Positions 1 to 12,675 of a stretch of DNA of 64,000 bases are shown here, one piece after another. Numbering within the stretch: position 1 is the stretch's first letter; each line of letters opens with the position of its first letter. Source of the stretch: Dioscorea cayenensis subsp. rotundata (lineage: Eukaryota > Streptophyta > Magnoliopsida > Dioscoreales > Dioscoreaceae); assembly GCF_009730915.1 (NCBI RefSeq), contig NC_052480.1, positions 2,046,001 through 2,110,000 of the forward strand, in the 5' to 3' direction. The translations under genes and the position numbers were made by a program. The notes below the pieces were generated by a model that worked only from the letters and a program-made list of their open reading frames with translations, searched no databases and had not been told where the DNA came from.

Positions 1-1480
1 ACCAGTCAGCATCGATCACGAGCCACACTGACTTGTGCTTATGGCGGAAGGCTGTTGCTTTATGACTTTGCCATTTTTACAATGTCCAAAAGTCTTGTGA
101 GACATGAAATGATGAAACCCTTTATTATCAGACTGGTCTTGACTTTTTTACAAGACAATGCCCAGTGACCTTGCTTGGCCATCTCTCTGATTCACCAGGA
201 CATTGCCGAAACCAGGTCATTCTGATTCATCTCTCCTCGCATTGCTTTGGCAATGTCCTGGTTTCGGCTTTATTATTGTCCTTGAGTTGAAAAAACCCTA
301 GAGTTTCTTCTGCGAATTTCTGAATTCAGGTTGGTACTTATGTAGCAGTTATATATTCAGTGCCAAAATTTTTTTGTTTACCAACGATCAAATGATTTAT
401 TGGTATACGGATCATCGATAGAGCTTTTCACCGAGTGGTGGGAGTTCGATTTTTGGTGAAAGACATATTTCTGGAAGATGTGAGTGGTGGTTGTGTGCGG
501 GTGGTTTTAGCGCTTATGCGTGCTCGGGATCTGTTTTTACTTGCTACACCGAGATTTGTGCACGCTTTGATGGTTCAGGAGAGTCTTTGGATTGTATGTT
601 CTTTTTGTAAATAAAAAAAAAAAAACCTCTTTGCTTGTGAATTTGAATATGCAAATCATATAGAATTTGCGTGATTGTAAATGCAAAATAAGTGGCATCT
701 ATTTATGTGAGTAAAATATTTTTTTTTTTAATTCTTGAGGGGTGTTTAGTTGGTGTTATTTATCAATATGAATGAATATATTATTAAATTTAAAAAATAA
801 GATTTTTGTAAATAATAAATTAAAATTTGACCAATTTCAAGGAAAAAAAAATTGCAGCAACTTTTCCGAAAGTCACATACATTTTAACCCCCTGGTAAAG
901 CACAAGTTAATCTGTTCTGTAGCTGTTTCCTTGCTGTTGCCCATATTTGCTACATCTGTTGGGTCTGACAAGCAGGTACTCTTTGCAGCAAAGATATGGA
1001 CAAAATTATCAACCCGTGCTCAGCCATGTCTAGGTCACATGATTTGAAATGACATATTTGCAGACTAAAGATTTTTGCAATGCTTTTTTTTTTTAAAAAA
1101 AAAAGTTAATAAATTATACATCTTTCATTCAAGTAAGGAAAAAAATATTGTTTTTAATTTTTATGTATGAACTTTATTCGGATGTTAAAAAAAATCCATA
1201 AATAATAATAATAACAATTTTATTAATAAAATTAATGTATCAATAATCACAAAAGGTGCAGTTGTTTGAAAGACAAATAGAAACTGCATATTATTAAAAA
1301 TCTTAAAAAAAAAACTTTAAGATTCATGGAGAAACCAAGAAATCATATATACCAAGCTTGAGCGAGCCTGCAAAATTTCATCATTTGAAGAAACAACATC
1401 CAATCCATGTTACAATTTTTGAGTATTAGCCATGAGAACTACTGAAAAAACACATGTTTTCATTTTCCTTAAATTTTTGT
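1..1480. other. Intergenic, no gene recognised
   Basis: No convincing coding exon is visible. The first 180 bases are less AT-rich than what follows and could be the 3' end of a gene lying to the left; an open frame from base 1 runs to a TGA near 175 but its protein is not one I recognise. Bases 190..265 hold short, oppositely oriented copies of a 17-base word (see findings). From about 600 to 1480 the DNA is AT-rich with A/T homopolymers. The open frame at 772..1047 shows no family resemblance. The 3' end of the minus-strand gene starts at 1486. Confidence 0.5.
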
Positions 1481-1485
1481 GTGAT

Positions 1486-4296
1486 CTAGGAAATATAATC
1501 TCTACTAGCTGATTGCTTTTTGTGTTGGTGAGCATATTCAGTGTGAGAACGATGGTCTCTATGACTTGAATCATCTCTATCATCTGATCTTTTCCGCCTT
1601 AAATGCCGATCCTCTCTGTCTCTAGTCCGTCTCCTCGGCAGTGAATCTTCCGTATTTTTATAGCCCTTGTGAGTAGAAACATCTCCATCGGGTGTTCTTC
1701 GGTGCCTGTGTGGTGTATCTTCCCTATTCTTATAGTCTCTGGGAGTAGAATCATCTCTATCAAATGAACTTCTCCTTCGTTTTCTCCTCGAGTTAAGTTC
1801 CTCTCTATCGTCGGGCCTTCCATGCACATGCGGTGAATCCTCCCTGCTATTGTGACTGCTCCGTCTAGGCGGTGATGGAACCTATGACCACGGGAGAGAC
1901 CTATTAAGTTTTCATATATATATTTATATATATATCTTGATACGTAAAAATTTAAGCATAGCATGGTTGATTGTAAGATTGTCAAGCAATGAAGCTGCAT
2001 TGCATCAACCAGTGTAAAACTGTCTGATGAGAAGCTTATGTGAGAATGTGATACCTGGTACCGTGTCATATAGTGCCCTTCGGGTGGCGGTGGAATACCC
2101 AGCTTTTTAAGATCTTCATATGGAATTTCAGATCTGTTAACAAAGAGCAAATGTTAATAAATTATTAACTCTCATTAGTATTTAAGGTAGTTATATACAT
2201 ACAATGGAGCTTGGAATGGTCTATCACGCCCGCCAAATCGAAGTTGACCGGATTCCTTCACACCTCCGAGGCCACCACCTGAATCAATGGTGCCATACTA
2301 GATAAATATAAGTTTCGACAAGATAGTTTAAGTTTTGCAACTGACCTAACCTTAATAGTGTCATGCTAGATAAATATAAGTTTCAAAAAGATAGTTTAAT
2401 TTTTGCAACTGACCTAACCTTCTTGGTATCCAACCAGGCATCAACTGTTGTCTGTTATAATCAACGATTATTTTTCTGTCATCAATGATCTTATGGTGGG
2501 CATACTGCACAAAAAGTTTAAAATCATTCATTCGTTAAACAAAAAAAATATGTAATTTCAAATGAATTCGCTCTCAAAATCAAACTATCAGTTCTACAAC
2601 TTGCATCACAAGGATGATCAGAAAGAAGGGGTGCTCTAATGTGGCACATAAAACAGAACTGTAGTCAGGTTTAGCAAAGACAGGTGTGACAGCTTAATCC
2701 CAATGTTTCTAATTCAGCATTCATTCATCATTTCCTTTTAATTTGGTATGCATTTGACATTTATTAATCTAACCTCTGGGTGCTTACATCTGCTAAAGAC
2801 TAACTTTCATTTGCTAAAGTGAGATCCTGTATTTGCTCAGATGTACTACGTTTCAAGTTACAACCATGGAAAAATGATGGTAGAAATCACAATCGGCATA
2901 ATAATTGAAATATGGGACTAGATGGCCATGCATTTAACAAAGCAGTATGTGTTATGTGATGGATATATTTGAAAATGACGTTCAAAGTAATGAAAAGCAA
3001 ACCTCATATGCACGTCGCATCTCTCTTTCAGTTTCATACTCGACAAAAGCATAACCACATGAGGCACCAGTTACTGCACCAGATAATCTAGTAAATCAAC
3101 TCTATAGTCTATACCCTGTATAAGACTAACATCCTCAATTAACCATAAAAACTAGGTAAGGGCACATTCTCAATGCAAGGGTTGTAAAAATTAACCATAA
3201 AATTAGAAGGTCAATGAGAATCTCATATCCGATTAGTCATAAAATCTAACACCATTACAGAACCACAAGACAAATAAAAAGGTGAAACACACAACTAAGT
3301 TGCAAACTACAGAATGAAAGATCTATCATCAAAATAATTCTCAAGTGGTTTATTTACAAGTTCAAAGAAAGCTCAAGAAAGATGACTTCATCTACTTAAA
3401 AACACCATTTGAGGTGTTACATAACTCAAGTGTATTGTTCAAATGAATTTTCCACAACCAAAACACACAAAGTTGGAAATGAGGCAACTAAACAGAAGAA
3501 TTAAATGCCCATATTTCTATGTCAAATCACCAAGTACAAATTAAATTAAAAGAAAACCATACAATTCCAATTCCTATGTTTCTTCTCAAAGGTATAGATC
3601 ATGCTTAAAAGAAATGAGAATCAGATAAACATGAATCAATGAAAAAAAGCAAAGACCTAATTGATTCAATTCACATCCCCCAAACCCAAAGCTTAGAACT
3701 CAAATTATCTCTTCAATCATACCACACACACATATATAAAAAAGGCAAATTTATCTTTGAAAAACTGGAAATCTATGAGAAAGAAGGAATTTTCAAAGAA
3801 ATCAAAAAGAAAGAAGAAGAATCACCGATATGCCGAACCAAACGCATGTTCTTCACCCGTCCATACTCACTCATGGCCTAGGGCATTAGAAATCAAACAA
3901 GAATATCAAATTAAAAATAAAAAATAAAAAAGAAAGAAATCAAGAGCTCCCGGGTGCCAAGATCACACCTTTCGAAGGCTCTCCTCATCGGTGGAGGGCG
4001 AGAGGCGTCCGACGAAGAGCGTGCAGTAAGGGTCACCAACGAGCTTTCCGATCACCATGCGGATCATCTGGAACACAATAAAAAAGAGAAGTTCAGATGA
4101 ATCAAAGAAAAAAAGAGCGCAAAAGCGGCAGAGAGAGTGAAAGAAAAGGAGAGATACAGAGGCCGGCGGAGGAGCAGAGGTGGGCGCGGTAGATGGCGCG
4201 GTCGTGGGGGAGGATGTCGGTGCCGTCGATGCTTCCGGCCTGGATTGGGTGGTAGGATCGGGAGTAGAAGACCTTGCTCACATTGCTCCCTCTCAT
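1486..4296 (-). CDS. SNRNP35: U11/U12 small nuclear ribonucleoprotein 35 kDa protein
   Basis: Component of the U11/U12 di-snRNP of the minor (U12-type) spliceosome, nuclear. I read eight coding exons on the minus strand: 4296-4158, 4067-3969, 3877-3826, 3073-3003, 2504-2414, 2278-2203, 2133-2055, 1881-1486, all with GT-AG borders. The product is about 333 residues, the length I recall for plant orthologues. Seen in order: the conserved N-terminus with '[14 protein letters not shown]'; one RRM with RNP2 'CTLFVGRL' and RNP1-like 'SCGYAFVEY'; the downstream '[18 protein letters not shown]' block, then '[13 protein letters not shown]' and '[19 protein letters not shown]'; and a C-terminal tail of about 130 residues rich in Arg, Asp and Ser. 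The start is the Met directly before '[11 protein letters not shown]'; Met codons upstream at 4332 and 4359 lack conservation. Oddity: exon 2 is 99 nt where the frame needs 98. The extra base lies in the GAAAG stretch at about 4045..4050, between 'YDPHGD' and 'LVGDPYC'. I infer an assembly or allelic indel, since everything else is intact. Confidence 0.93.
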
Positions 4297-4431
4297 CCCT
4301 TCTTCTCTTCTTCTCTTCTTCTCAGCTTCCATTCTTGATTGCTTTGGTGAAACTCCCAATTAGTCCCTGGTTAATTTTTCAGACAACCCCCTCGCTAATT
4401 TCACAATAATCTATTAGCACCTATTAAATTA

Positions 4432-4770
4432 TAGGTTAAAATATCAAAGTGATCCCTCTATTTTACGTTTTCCTGCCCATTTTTAGTCTTTTTAATATAA
4501 AATCCGCGTTTTTGATCTTTCATATTTGTATATTTTATGTCCTTTTGGTCCCATTAATTGACAGATCTACTATTTTGGTCATTCCAGCTAATGAACTGGA
4601 GGAACCAAAAAAAGATGAAAATATGTAAATACGAGGATGAAAAAGAGCGGATTTTAGAGCTAAAAGGACGAAAATATGTAAATACGAGGACAAAAAAACA
4701 GATTTTATATTAAAGGGACTAAAAGGGTGAAAAACACAAAATAGAGGGACAATTTTGATATTTACACCTA
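4432..4770. repeat. Palindromic MITE between the two divergent genes
   Basis: The left half (from 4432, 'taggttaaaatatcaaag') and the reverse complement of the right half (ending 4770, 'tttacaccta') match along most of their length, including 'ccctctatttt', 'tttagtc' and 'aatataaaatc'. The element is therefore one long imperfect hairpin of about 340 bp. It starts 136 bp upstream of the SNRNP35 start codon and so lies in that gene's promoter or 5' leader. No coding capacity. Confidence 0.75.
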
Positions 4771-4782
4771 AATATATATATA

Positions 4783-5110
4783 TATATAGGACATGTCATC
4801 TAAGAATGTCTCTAAATTTGAATTCTAGGGACGTCTAACAAAAGCTATTGAATTACTATCAAATGATTACAATCCATTTATAAACAATAATACACAGTAC
4901 TCGTGAATACCAATATATGTATAGTATTTATATAAATAATAGCTATTTAATCATCATCTAACGGTTATAAATAAATATCCTTAGTTAACAATCATCTACG
5001 TACGCAAATGACTTAAGCCAATGTATATATATATATATAAGAGGACACATCATCTACATACGTTTGTAGATTCAAAATTTACAAATGAAAAAACACAACT
5101 ACTCCTGTTC
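4783..5110. repeat. Fragments of a TA-targeting MITE family
   Basis: From about 4789, next to a (TA)n tract, stands 'catctaagaatgtctctaaa' and then 'ttctagggacgtc'. A related end is seen at 5044..5090 ('acatcatctacatacg'). The same terminal sequence is found complete at 42857..43079 and truncated at 23178..23250. I could not pair these ends into one intact element, so these are remnants. Confidence 0.5.
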
Positions 5111-6380
5111 GGGGAGAGAGTACATTTGAATGACTACCGTGCATGGGTACTATTACTAGCATTAGGTAGAATATTCATATCCTTATCAAAGAGGTAAGTT
5201 CAAAGTTTAATAGATGTATTAAGATAATAAATTCACGCTTGTGCATATTATTATTATTATTATTATATGGTTTTTCTACACTTTGTTAATATATATATAT
5301 ATATATATATATATTTCAAAATTCACTCTATTATATATGTAACCATGAGTAAAACCAATGATATATATCAGTCTTACTCCACAATGTCCACATATGTCAT
5401 TAAAATATATTATTATACATTATATATCTTTAAAAAATTAAACTCTTTTTACTCGTCATATGTAGATGAAAATTAATATTTTTAGTAATAGTTTAATAAT
5501 TTAAATAAATTTTTATTTATATTATTATTATAAAAATTATTGTTTTTATAATATGTATATGTATATATATCAATCAAAACTATGGGAATCAGGTACAGCC
5601 CAAGTGCAACAATTCGATTAAGACTTTTTGGGCCCATTGGACTCAACCGGCCCAATGTACACGAACAATCCTACCGTATCATAAAATAATAAAATTTTAG
5701 ATCACGTGAATATCGATAATATTAGTATATAATTTAATTTAGATTTTGATTCATTGAATCCCATATTTTCCTTATTTCATCATCTGAATTAGTTCGTAGG
5801 TCTTTATAAAGATGTCAACACTTAAAAAAAAAAAATTTTTTTTTTCTTCTTCTCAACAACATTTCAGGTACGTTTTATATTTGATAATTCCTAATTTCTA
5901 TCTTTTACTAATTACTTGCACTTGCAAATATATATATATATAAGATTTTTTTTTTTGAATAAAATGGATAAACCACTAATTTATTAAACAAAGAAGAGCT
6001 ATTTCTTATTTATTAATGTAGGTTTTTCAGGTCACTAATAATTTTAAAATTTTAATTTTTAACATCTATATTCACATTGGCAGTCCATGCTCTCAAGCTT
6101 TATTTTTAACTTTTATCAAAACAAAACATATAAAAATCAATATATATATATATATAAACTTAAAAAAAATATAAATTATAATAAAATTAAAAAAATTCAG
6201 TGTTCAATTGGTAAAATTAAAACCAAGCCTAAATCAGGTTCAAAAGGAAATTTTTATTAAAAAAATAGTAAGAAAATAAATATCAGATATGAAAATTCAA
6301 TAATTTTCCTAATTTTATAAAAAAATAAATATTTCCTATTATACCCTTGTCAAGCAGGCATTAAGAGGAAGCACTGGGAG
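5111..6380. other. AT-rich intergenic, no gene
   Basis: AT-rich DNA with (TA)n tracts at about 5290..5312, 5930..5942 and 6140..6156. The short open frame at 5267..5476 is built from the microsatellite. Nothing else supportable is seen. Confidence 0.6.
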
Positions 6381-7060
6381 GGCATTTTGGTAATCGTGTT
6401 GTTCCCGGCGTCTCTACGTCCCCGACCCGAGAACGAAGCCTTTCCCTCTTTCTCTTCGTGCTGTGAAATTTAAGCAAAAGGGACGCTTTGTCGACCTCTC
6501 TCGCTCTCTTCCTCTCTATTTTGCCTTCCAGATCTCATCAATAGCTCCAATCCTCCCTCTACGGTGAGCGGAAGAGGAAGACGAGGAGCGGAGAGACCCG
6601 CATTCCAGCGAATTTTTGATACTGTGTCGGCGTTGCGGCTTCTGGATCTATGATCTAGATTGGGAGTTCTGTGAGCTTGTTTTTCTGGCTTTTTTTTTTA
6701 ATGTTTTTGAGCCATTCCTCATCTAAAAATGTGATTTTGATTGGAATTGTGATTTCTCGAGATGCTGGATTTAGAATTTTATTTTATTATGAATGGTTTT
6801 GAGTTTTTAATCAATGCTTGTTTTTTTTCCGTTGATTTTTTTCAAATAAGATTAAAATTTGATTTTTTTTTGAACAGTTTCTTTGGATTTTATAATCGAA
6901 GTTAATTTAAGCAATGCTTGTTTTGACTTTGATTTTCTGTGAATTATGTGACTGTAGTTAATCGGAGACTATCTCTGGCTAAGTTTGAGGAGAGATCCAT
7001 TTCAAGTTTGGAGCTGTGTTAATTATTAGTACTGCTTCTGGGGCATCTTTGATTTTGAAG
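6381..7060 (+). promoter_or_regulatory. 5' leader region of the nucleotide-sugar transporter gene
   Basis: From about 6440 the AT-rich background gives way to a CT-rich stretch (6450..6560) typical of a plant 5' untranslated exon. Two possible splice donors follow: 'ctacg|gtgagc' at 6561/6562 and 'gttct|gtgagct' at 6670/6671. A T-rich tract ending 'actgtag' at 6957 would be the acceptor for the exon that carries the ATG at 7061. The transcription start and the true donor cannot be fixed from sequence alone. Confidence 0.5.
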
Positions 7061-10000
7061 ATGAAAAACGGGGTGGTGGAATGCACTGTGTGCCATTCCA
7101 ACTTGTTGTCGCCAAGTGCTAAAACAATATCGAGAGCATATGATAAACGTAGGAACCGGTTTTCATCAAAAGCTCAAGCTCTCAATTTTCTTTTGGTTGT
7201 TGGTGATTGTTTCTTGGTTGGTCTCCAGGTTAGTTGTTTTCAGCACTCTGAATGAATTTTTCTTAAATGCCTTTAATTTTAAAATGTCATAAAGTTTTTT
7301 TTTTATTGAACATGCATTTAGCTATTCATTGTTATTAAAAAACTTTAGATTGATTTAACACAGCCTAATGGAAAGTATTATGCTATTGTAACTGGGCAAA
7401 AATGCATGACAATAGAAGCTTGGTATCATGTTGGATGTTATTTTAGTGTAAATTTTATGATGTGTGTGATTTTTAGATTAGTGGGTAGTAATGTTTATTG
7501 CATTAGTCTCAAGGCTTGCTTATGAAAGAAATGTTTTACACTTTTATAAATACTTACGAAGTTTTCCTATTTTTTGCAGCCTATTTTAGTTTATATGTCT
7601 AAGGTTGATGGCGGCTTTAAGTTTAGTCCCATTAGTGTGAATTTTTTGACGGAGGTTGCAAAGGTTCTATTTGCCGTCATCATGCTAATATTCCAGGTTG
7701 GTTGATATATTAATTTTTTTACGGATGACTTGACACTGTAATTATCTCTATTGATTTTGTTGTTGTCTGATGAAACTGTCCTTAAATTATCTTAAACTGT
7801 ATCTTGGAGGTTATGCTAATCAAGCCTTTGATTGTCCACATATTTATTTTTAGCTTTTGAAATAATATTCCTGAGTGATGTGACATGATAAGTTGATAAC
7901 GAATGGCAACATACTTGCTGTCATCTGTTTAGTATTAGGAAATAGTAGTTTCCAGGGGTTTCTTCTGCTCTATCATTCAAATTAACATTATCCTTTTTAA
8001 ATCTGATATGATTTTTCAAATTGTATTTTTCAAGTTAATTGTGCAAGGATAAGCTAATACTGCATGATTCATTTTTGTGGATTTATTCTAACCAGCATCA
8101 GCATCATTTTTCTAGAATTCAATATACAAATTTTTTTTATAATTATCTCTAGTTTCGGGCTGTTCATATGTTTAACCATTAATCAATATAATATTTATAT
8201 GATTTTCAGAGCTTACTCTATTATTATCTCAGCATGGTCTTTGTATTTGAGCTTTATTTTTGCACCTCAAATGGTTCATGATATTGGCTTGTAATTCAGG
8301 GTAGAAGGCAAAAAGTGGGAGAGAAGCCCCTTCTTTCAATTTCTACATTTGTGCAGGTAACTGTTCTTCAGATTGCAATTTTCTATTTTCTATTATATAA
8401 TCTTTTTCTTCTGCAATGATCTTGCCTGCTATCATTTGCTAGTTATTATCTTTTAGTAACGTAAGTCTATAACTGTTGTGCTTTACAAGATCTTTCTATG
8501 TAGGAAGAATCTTTTGACGACTAAATTTTTTGGCAATGGAAAATATATATATTCCTTGAGAGTAATGATTATATTCGAAATAGATTCTATATGAGACAAT
8601 GAGGCGAGAGAAGCCAGGATATGTTCTCACTCATATATACATTTTGTCTATTATTTGAACTTAGGTTGAATTAGATCCATCCATCTAGAACTACTAAATT
8701 TAAATTTTCACATATGCTAGTATCGCTGTATTGGAACTCAACAACTCAAGAGTTATGAAACTGAAAGTTTTGATGCATATTTAGCTGGTTATATGATATA
8801 TGATGTGTTGACAAAATTCCTTTAGGTTGGTGGGTGCTGTACGCATTAATATTTCATGTGGTCATGCGTCCTTGCTAACCTTTGCTAGGGCCTAGGATTA
8901 GGAACCCTCTAAAGATGTGGAAGCTAACTGAAGTATGTATTGGCTGGAATTGTTCTTTCCAGACCCTTTGTTCTGTAATTCATAAACAATAGGGAAATTA
9001 AAGTCCTTGTGGTGGTTTATACAAATCAAGTTTCTTGACAGTCATATATATTATCTTGTTTGTTGTACCCGTAGTTCATCTACCAGATTATGTAATTTTC
9101 TAGGTCAATGATGAGCGCCTCATATTTTCAATACATCGTCAAATCTGAATAGTAAAAATTCTGTACTTTTTTTTCCTTACTTCTTGCTTGTATGGTTATT
9201 TGTAAGCCGATTCACTTGAGTTCTCAAGCTGCTCAAGTCCTTTGGTAGCATTTTACCTTTTTTTTTATTTGCCATTTATCTTGAAGTTTCTTCATTTATT
9301 TTATCAGCAATTTTACTCCAAAATCATAATGCTTTTCATTGACGGGTTGTTCTGTCATTGTGCAGGCAGCTAGAAATAATGTGCTCCTTGCAGTTCCTGC
9401 TCTTTTATATGCTATAAACAACTATCTCAAGTTTATCATGCAGGTTATATTTTCCTTAGTTCCTTTGATGAAACCATGAGCTTTTGTTATTATTTACCTC
9501 CTCCCTTTCTGAATGATTTGACCGCGTATTGTTTGAACATGTCTGATCATTGATACTGACACTGTATGCAGTTATACTTCAACCCTGCAACTGTGAAAAT
9601 GTTGAGTAACCTGAAGGTACTTTTTATCAGACTCACCAAAAATCTAATTCGCTGGTAATTTTGTTTTATTTTACCAAGTGAATGCTTAGCAGAATTCACA
9701 CACGTAAGGCTGATTTAATTTAGGTGATTAAAAATTTTGGCCAGATCAAATAAAAGAAATTCTGACTATGATTCTCACAACGCATGCTATAGATTTATAA
9801 TATAATCATGATGGATTTCTTGTTTATCTTAATCTACCTACTTTATGTATGTGCTTTGCTTATAGCTTTGTGTGTCATCATTAGCTTTAATGTTTTTTTA
9901 AATTAAAGAGTTTCAAGCCATTACATGGCAAGTGTAGGTGTCTGATTAGAATAGTGGCCAATGGCCAATGGGTTGACCTGAACTTTACACCTTGATATCT

Positions 10001-12007
10001 TGTTTTGGTTTAAAAATATCCTACAAGTCTAATTTGCTCTTATGGAAGAATGAAATGATTCTTTCTGATTTAGTTCTTATTTTTTAAAGGAAATCATGTA
10101 ATTGTAGTATCTTTATCTGCTTCTGTGACATTCTGCAGGTTTTAGTGATTGCTGTTCTGTTGAAGATAATAATGAGAAGGCGCTTCTCTATAATTCAGGC
10201 AAGTTTGAGTCCTAAAATGGTTTCCTGTATCTTTTTCTTAAATTGGTGTATGTTATTTTTGCCAATCTCTTGGATGGCTAATTATGAGGGGTATCTGCAT
10301 TCTTCTTGGATATGAGATTTTGGATGTTTTTAACATGCATTATATTCTAAGTTGATACTTGGGGTTGATCGCTTAACAAAGATATCAAGATGAGTTATTC
10401 ATTGGATAATTTTAATTGCCATGCATAATTTTGGTGGACATTATATTTAAAACAGTTCTTTTATTCTTTGTTGATGGGCAGTGGGAAGCTCTAGCGCTTT
10501 TGCTTATTGGAATCAGTGTGAATCAGTTAAGGTCACTGCCCGAGGGTACCACTGCAATGGGTCTACCAGTGACGACAATTGCTTATATATACACATTGAT
10601 ATTTGTAAGTTCTGTTAGATGCACTTCATACTTTTATTTATTCATGTTGTTGATTCCTCCATGATTTATTCAAAGCATTTTTTTCAAATATGTTGAAAAC
10701 ATTTACACGGTCGAATGAATTTTCCAGGTGACTGTGCCTTCCTTCGCCTCAGTTTACAATGAATATGCTTTGAAAAGCCAATTTGAGACAAGTATTTACC
10801 TCCAGGTGACTCTTCAATGCAGAATCAAATTGCTCGATGCTCTGTGTATTTTTCTGAATGTTTCTGATTGATGTTACTATAGATTAAAATTCTCTCTCTC
10901 TATATATATATATATATATGTTATCCTCCTTATGTTTTCCCACCAGTGATATATCTGATGTCTTTATCATTCTTTATTTTAGCCTTTAGCAATCTGATTT
11001 CTGTTGAACTATTTCCAGAACTTATTTTTATATGGCTATGGTGCAATATTCAACTTTCTTGGTATTGTTGGAACTGCCATTGTCAAAGGTTAGTTTTTCC
11101 ACACTTCTAAAGCCCTTCTTTTTTAAATAAATACATAGCTATACTCATTTCCTGCAAACACTGAACTTGAAAGTAAAATTAGAACTGAAATTCAACTTGA
11201 ATGTTCACAGGCTCCAGTAGCTTCAACATTCTTGAAGGACATTCGAAAGCAACTATGCTTCTCATATTCAACAATGCAGCACAAGGCATACTTTCCTCAT
11301 TCTTTTTCAAATATGCAGGTAAATACATTGTTAAAACAACCAGTGAGTTTTCAATCATGGCATTTCTCAAGCCATATTTCAAAACTGTATTTATAGTCAT
11401 TTTCTCAGTGAGACGTGATTGTTAATCCAAGTTTGGCTGATTCAAACAGACACAATCTTAAAGAAATACTCATCGACAGTGGCGACAATTTTCACCGGCA
11501 TAGCATCTGCCGCACTGTTTGGACATACCTTAACGATGAACTTTATGCTAGGAATTTCAATAGTTTTCATTTCAATGCATCAGGTAACTTAGGATTATCC
11601 ATCCGGTCGACTGTTTTTACTAGTGAACAAACAAACCTCACAATATATTTCTTTCTAGTTTTTCTCTCCAATAGCCGAAGTTAAAGACGAAACACTAAAT
11701 GAAACATTAGAATTGATGGATACTCAAAAACTCAGGTACATACTCTACAACTTAATCCAACTAGCAATTACATATTCAAAGTAATATCTGTCGATCTCGA
11801 TTATTTTCAGATCAAAGGATGCATCCTTCATAAACATGACTGCTGGTGCGACCGAGGATGTAAGCACTTCTTCATTATCGATAGATTTGATACTATTAAA
11901 TTTACTTATTTACATAGAATAAGTACCAAGAAAACCTCCATTTCATTGCATTTCAGGCTAGCCATCATTTAGGACCGGATGAACGGCAACCGCTTCTACC
12001 CACCTGA
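7061..12007 (+). CDS. Nucleotide-sugar transporter (CMP-sialic acid/UDP-galactose transporter family)
   Basis: Multi-spanning Golgi antiporter of the drug/metabolite superfamily (Nuc_sug_transp). Plant members are named CMP-sialic acid transporter-like, but the physiological substrate is unsettled and may be UDP-galactose or another nucleotide sugar. Coding exons: 7061-7228, 7580-7696, 8300-8356, 9366-9443, 9572-9616, 10139-10198, 10482-10604, 10728-10805, 11019-11088, 11211-11318, 11450-11583, 11659-11735, 11811-11859, 11957-12007. They sum to 1215 nt (404 residues plus stop) with no frame break. Conserved blocks: '[13 protein letters not shown]', '[20 protein letters not shown]', '[20 protein letters not shown]', '[20 protein letters not shown]', '[16 protein letters not shown]', '[16 protein letters not shown]', '[20 protein letters not shown]', C-terminal 'ERQPLLPT'. 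7061 is the first in-frame ATG and matches the family start. The intron after 10198 begins GCAAGT, a GC-AG intron; all others are GT-AG. All exons are intact, so the gene is probably functional. Confidence 0.95.
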
Positions 12008-12239
12008 TTTCATTTCAAAACAACTCTTCCTTTTTTCGGTAATGTTATTTTGCAAAACCAGTGAACAAGATTCCATCCTCATTTCACTTTGACATTTTTT
12101 GTTTCATTGTAAATTATTCACATATTTTCTACTTGTTTTTAACTCTCAGGTATTCTAAAGGAGGGATTCTTTTGGCTGAACCTGATACTAAGACAAGCCA
12201 GTTCTGAATAGGATGAATAAAACAGTTCATTGAAGAAGT

Positions 12240-12263
12240 TCATATATATATATATATATACAT

Positions 12264-12294
<31 letters not shown>

Positions 12295-12300
12295 GAGAAA
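12240..12300. repeat. (TA)n/(GA)n microsatellite in the transporter 3' region
   Basis: About eight TA dinucleotides are followed by about twelve GA dinucleotides, some 230 bp after the transporter stop codon and so probably in its 3' untranslated region or just past it. Confidence 0.7.
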
Positions 12301-12675
12301 AATATGAGTGGTAGATACCTATCTAACTATCAATTTTGTGTTTCATGAATTTTCATTATCATGCTACAATGTTCACCTTGAAAGGAATATTGGAAGTTAA
12401 TAAGAGAGTGATACTTGGAAAAAAAAAGTGGGTGAAGGTTGTAGCAAGATATGTTTCTCTGTTATCTGTGGATTTGTTTTCTTTTTTTCCTAGTAAATTG
12501 TTTTTGCTTTTAAAGGTTGTCTTTTGCATTTCTTTCTTGATTGTTTTTAATTCTTTTTCCCTGAGCATTTTGAACTCTAGCTACTCATAATTAGTGGATA
12601 TTATGAATAATTTATATTACGTTTACTACAACACTAAACTATGCGAAAGGGCTTTTAATCCAACGGTATTTGTTT
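12301..12675. other. Downstream flank of the transporter gene, no gene
   Basis: AT-rich sequence with short open frames on both strands (12336..12590, 12359..12568) that overlap each other and have no recognisable protein content. Probably 3' flank. Confidence 0.5.

Noticed and set aside
196-265. microRNA precursor
   Set aside because: The arms are permuted repeats and not a clean miRNA/miRNA* pair, and they match no plant miRNA family I know.
4068-4157. SNRNP35 intron 1 as a U12-type intron (donor GTATCTCT)
   Set aside because: The donor differs from the GTATCCTT consensus and no TTCCTTAAC-like branch site is seen near the acceptor; an ordinary U2 intron is more likely.
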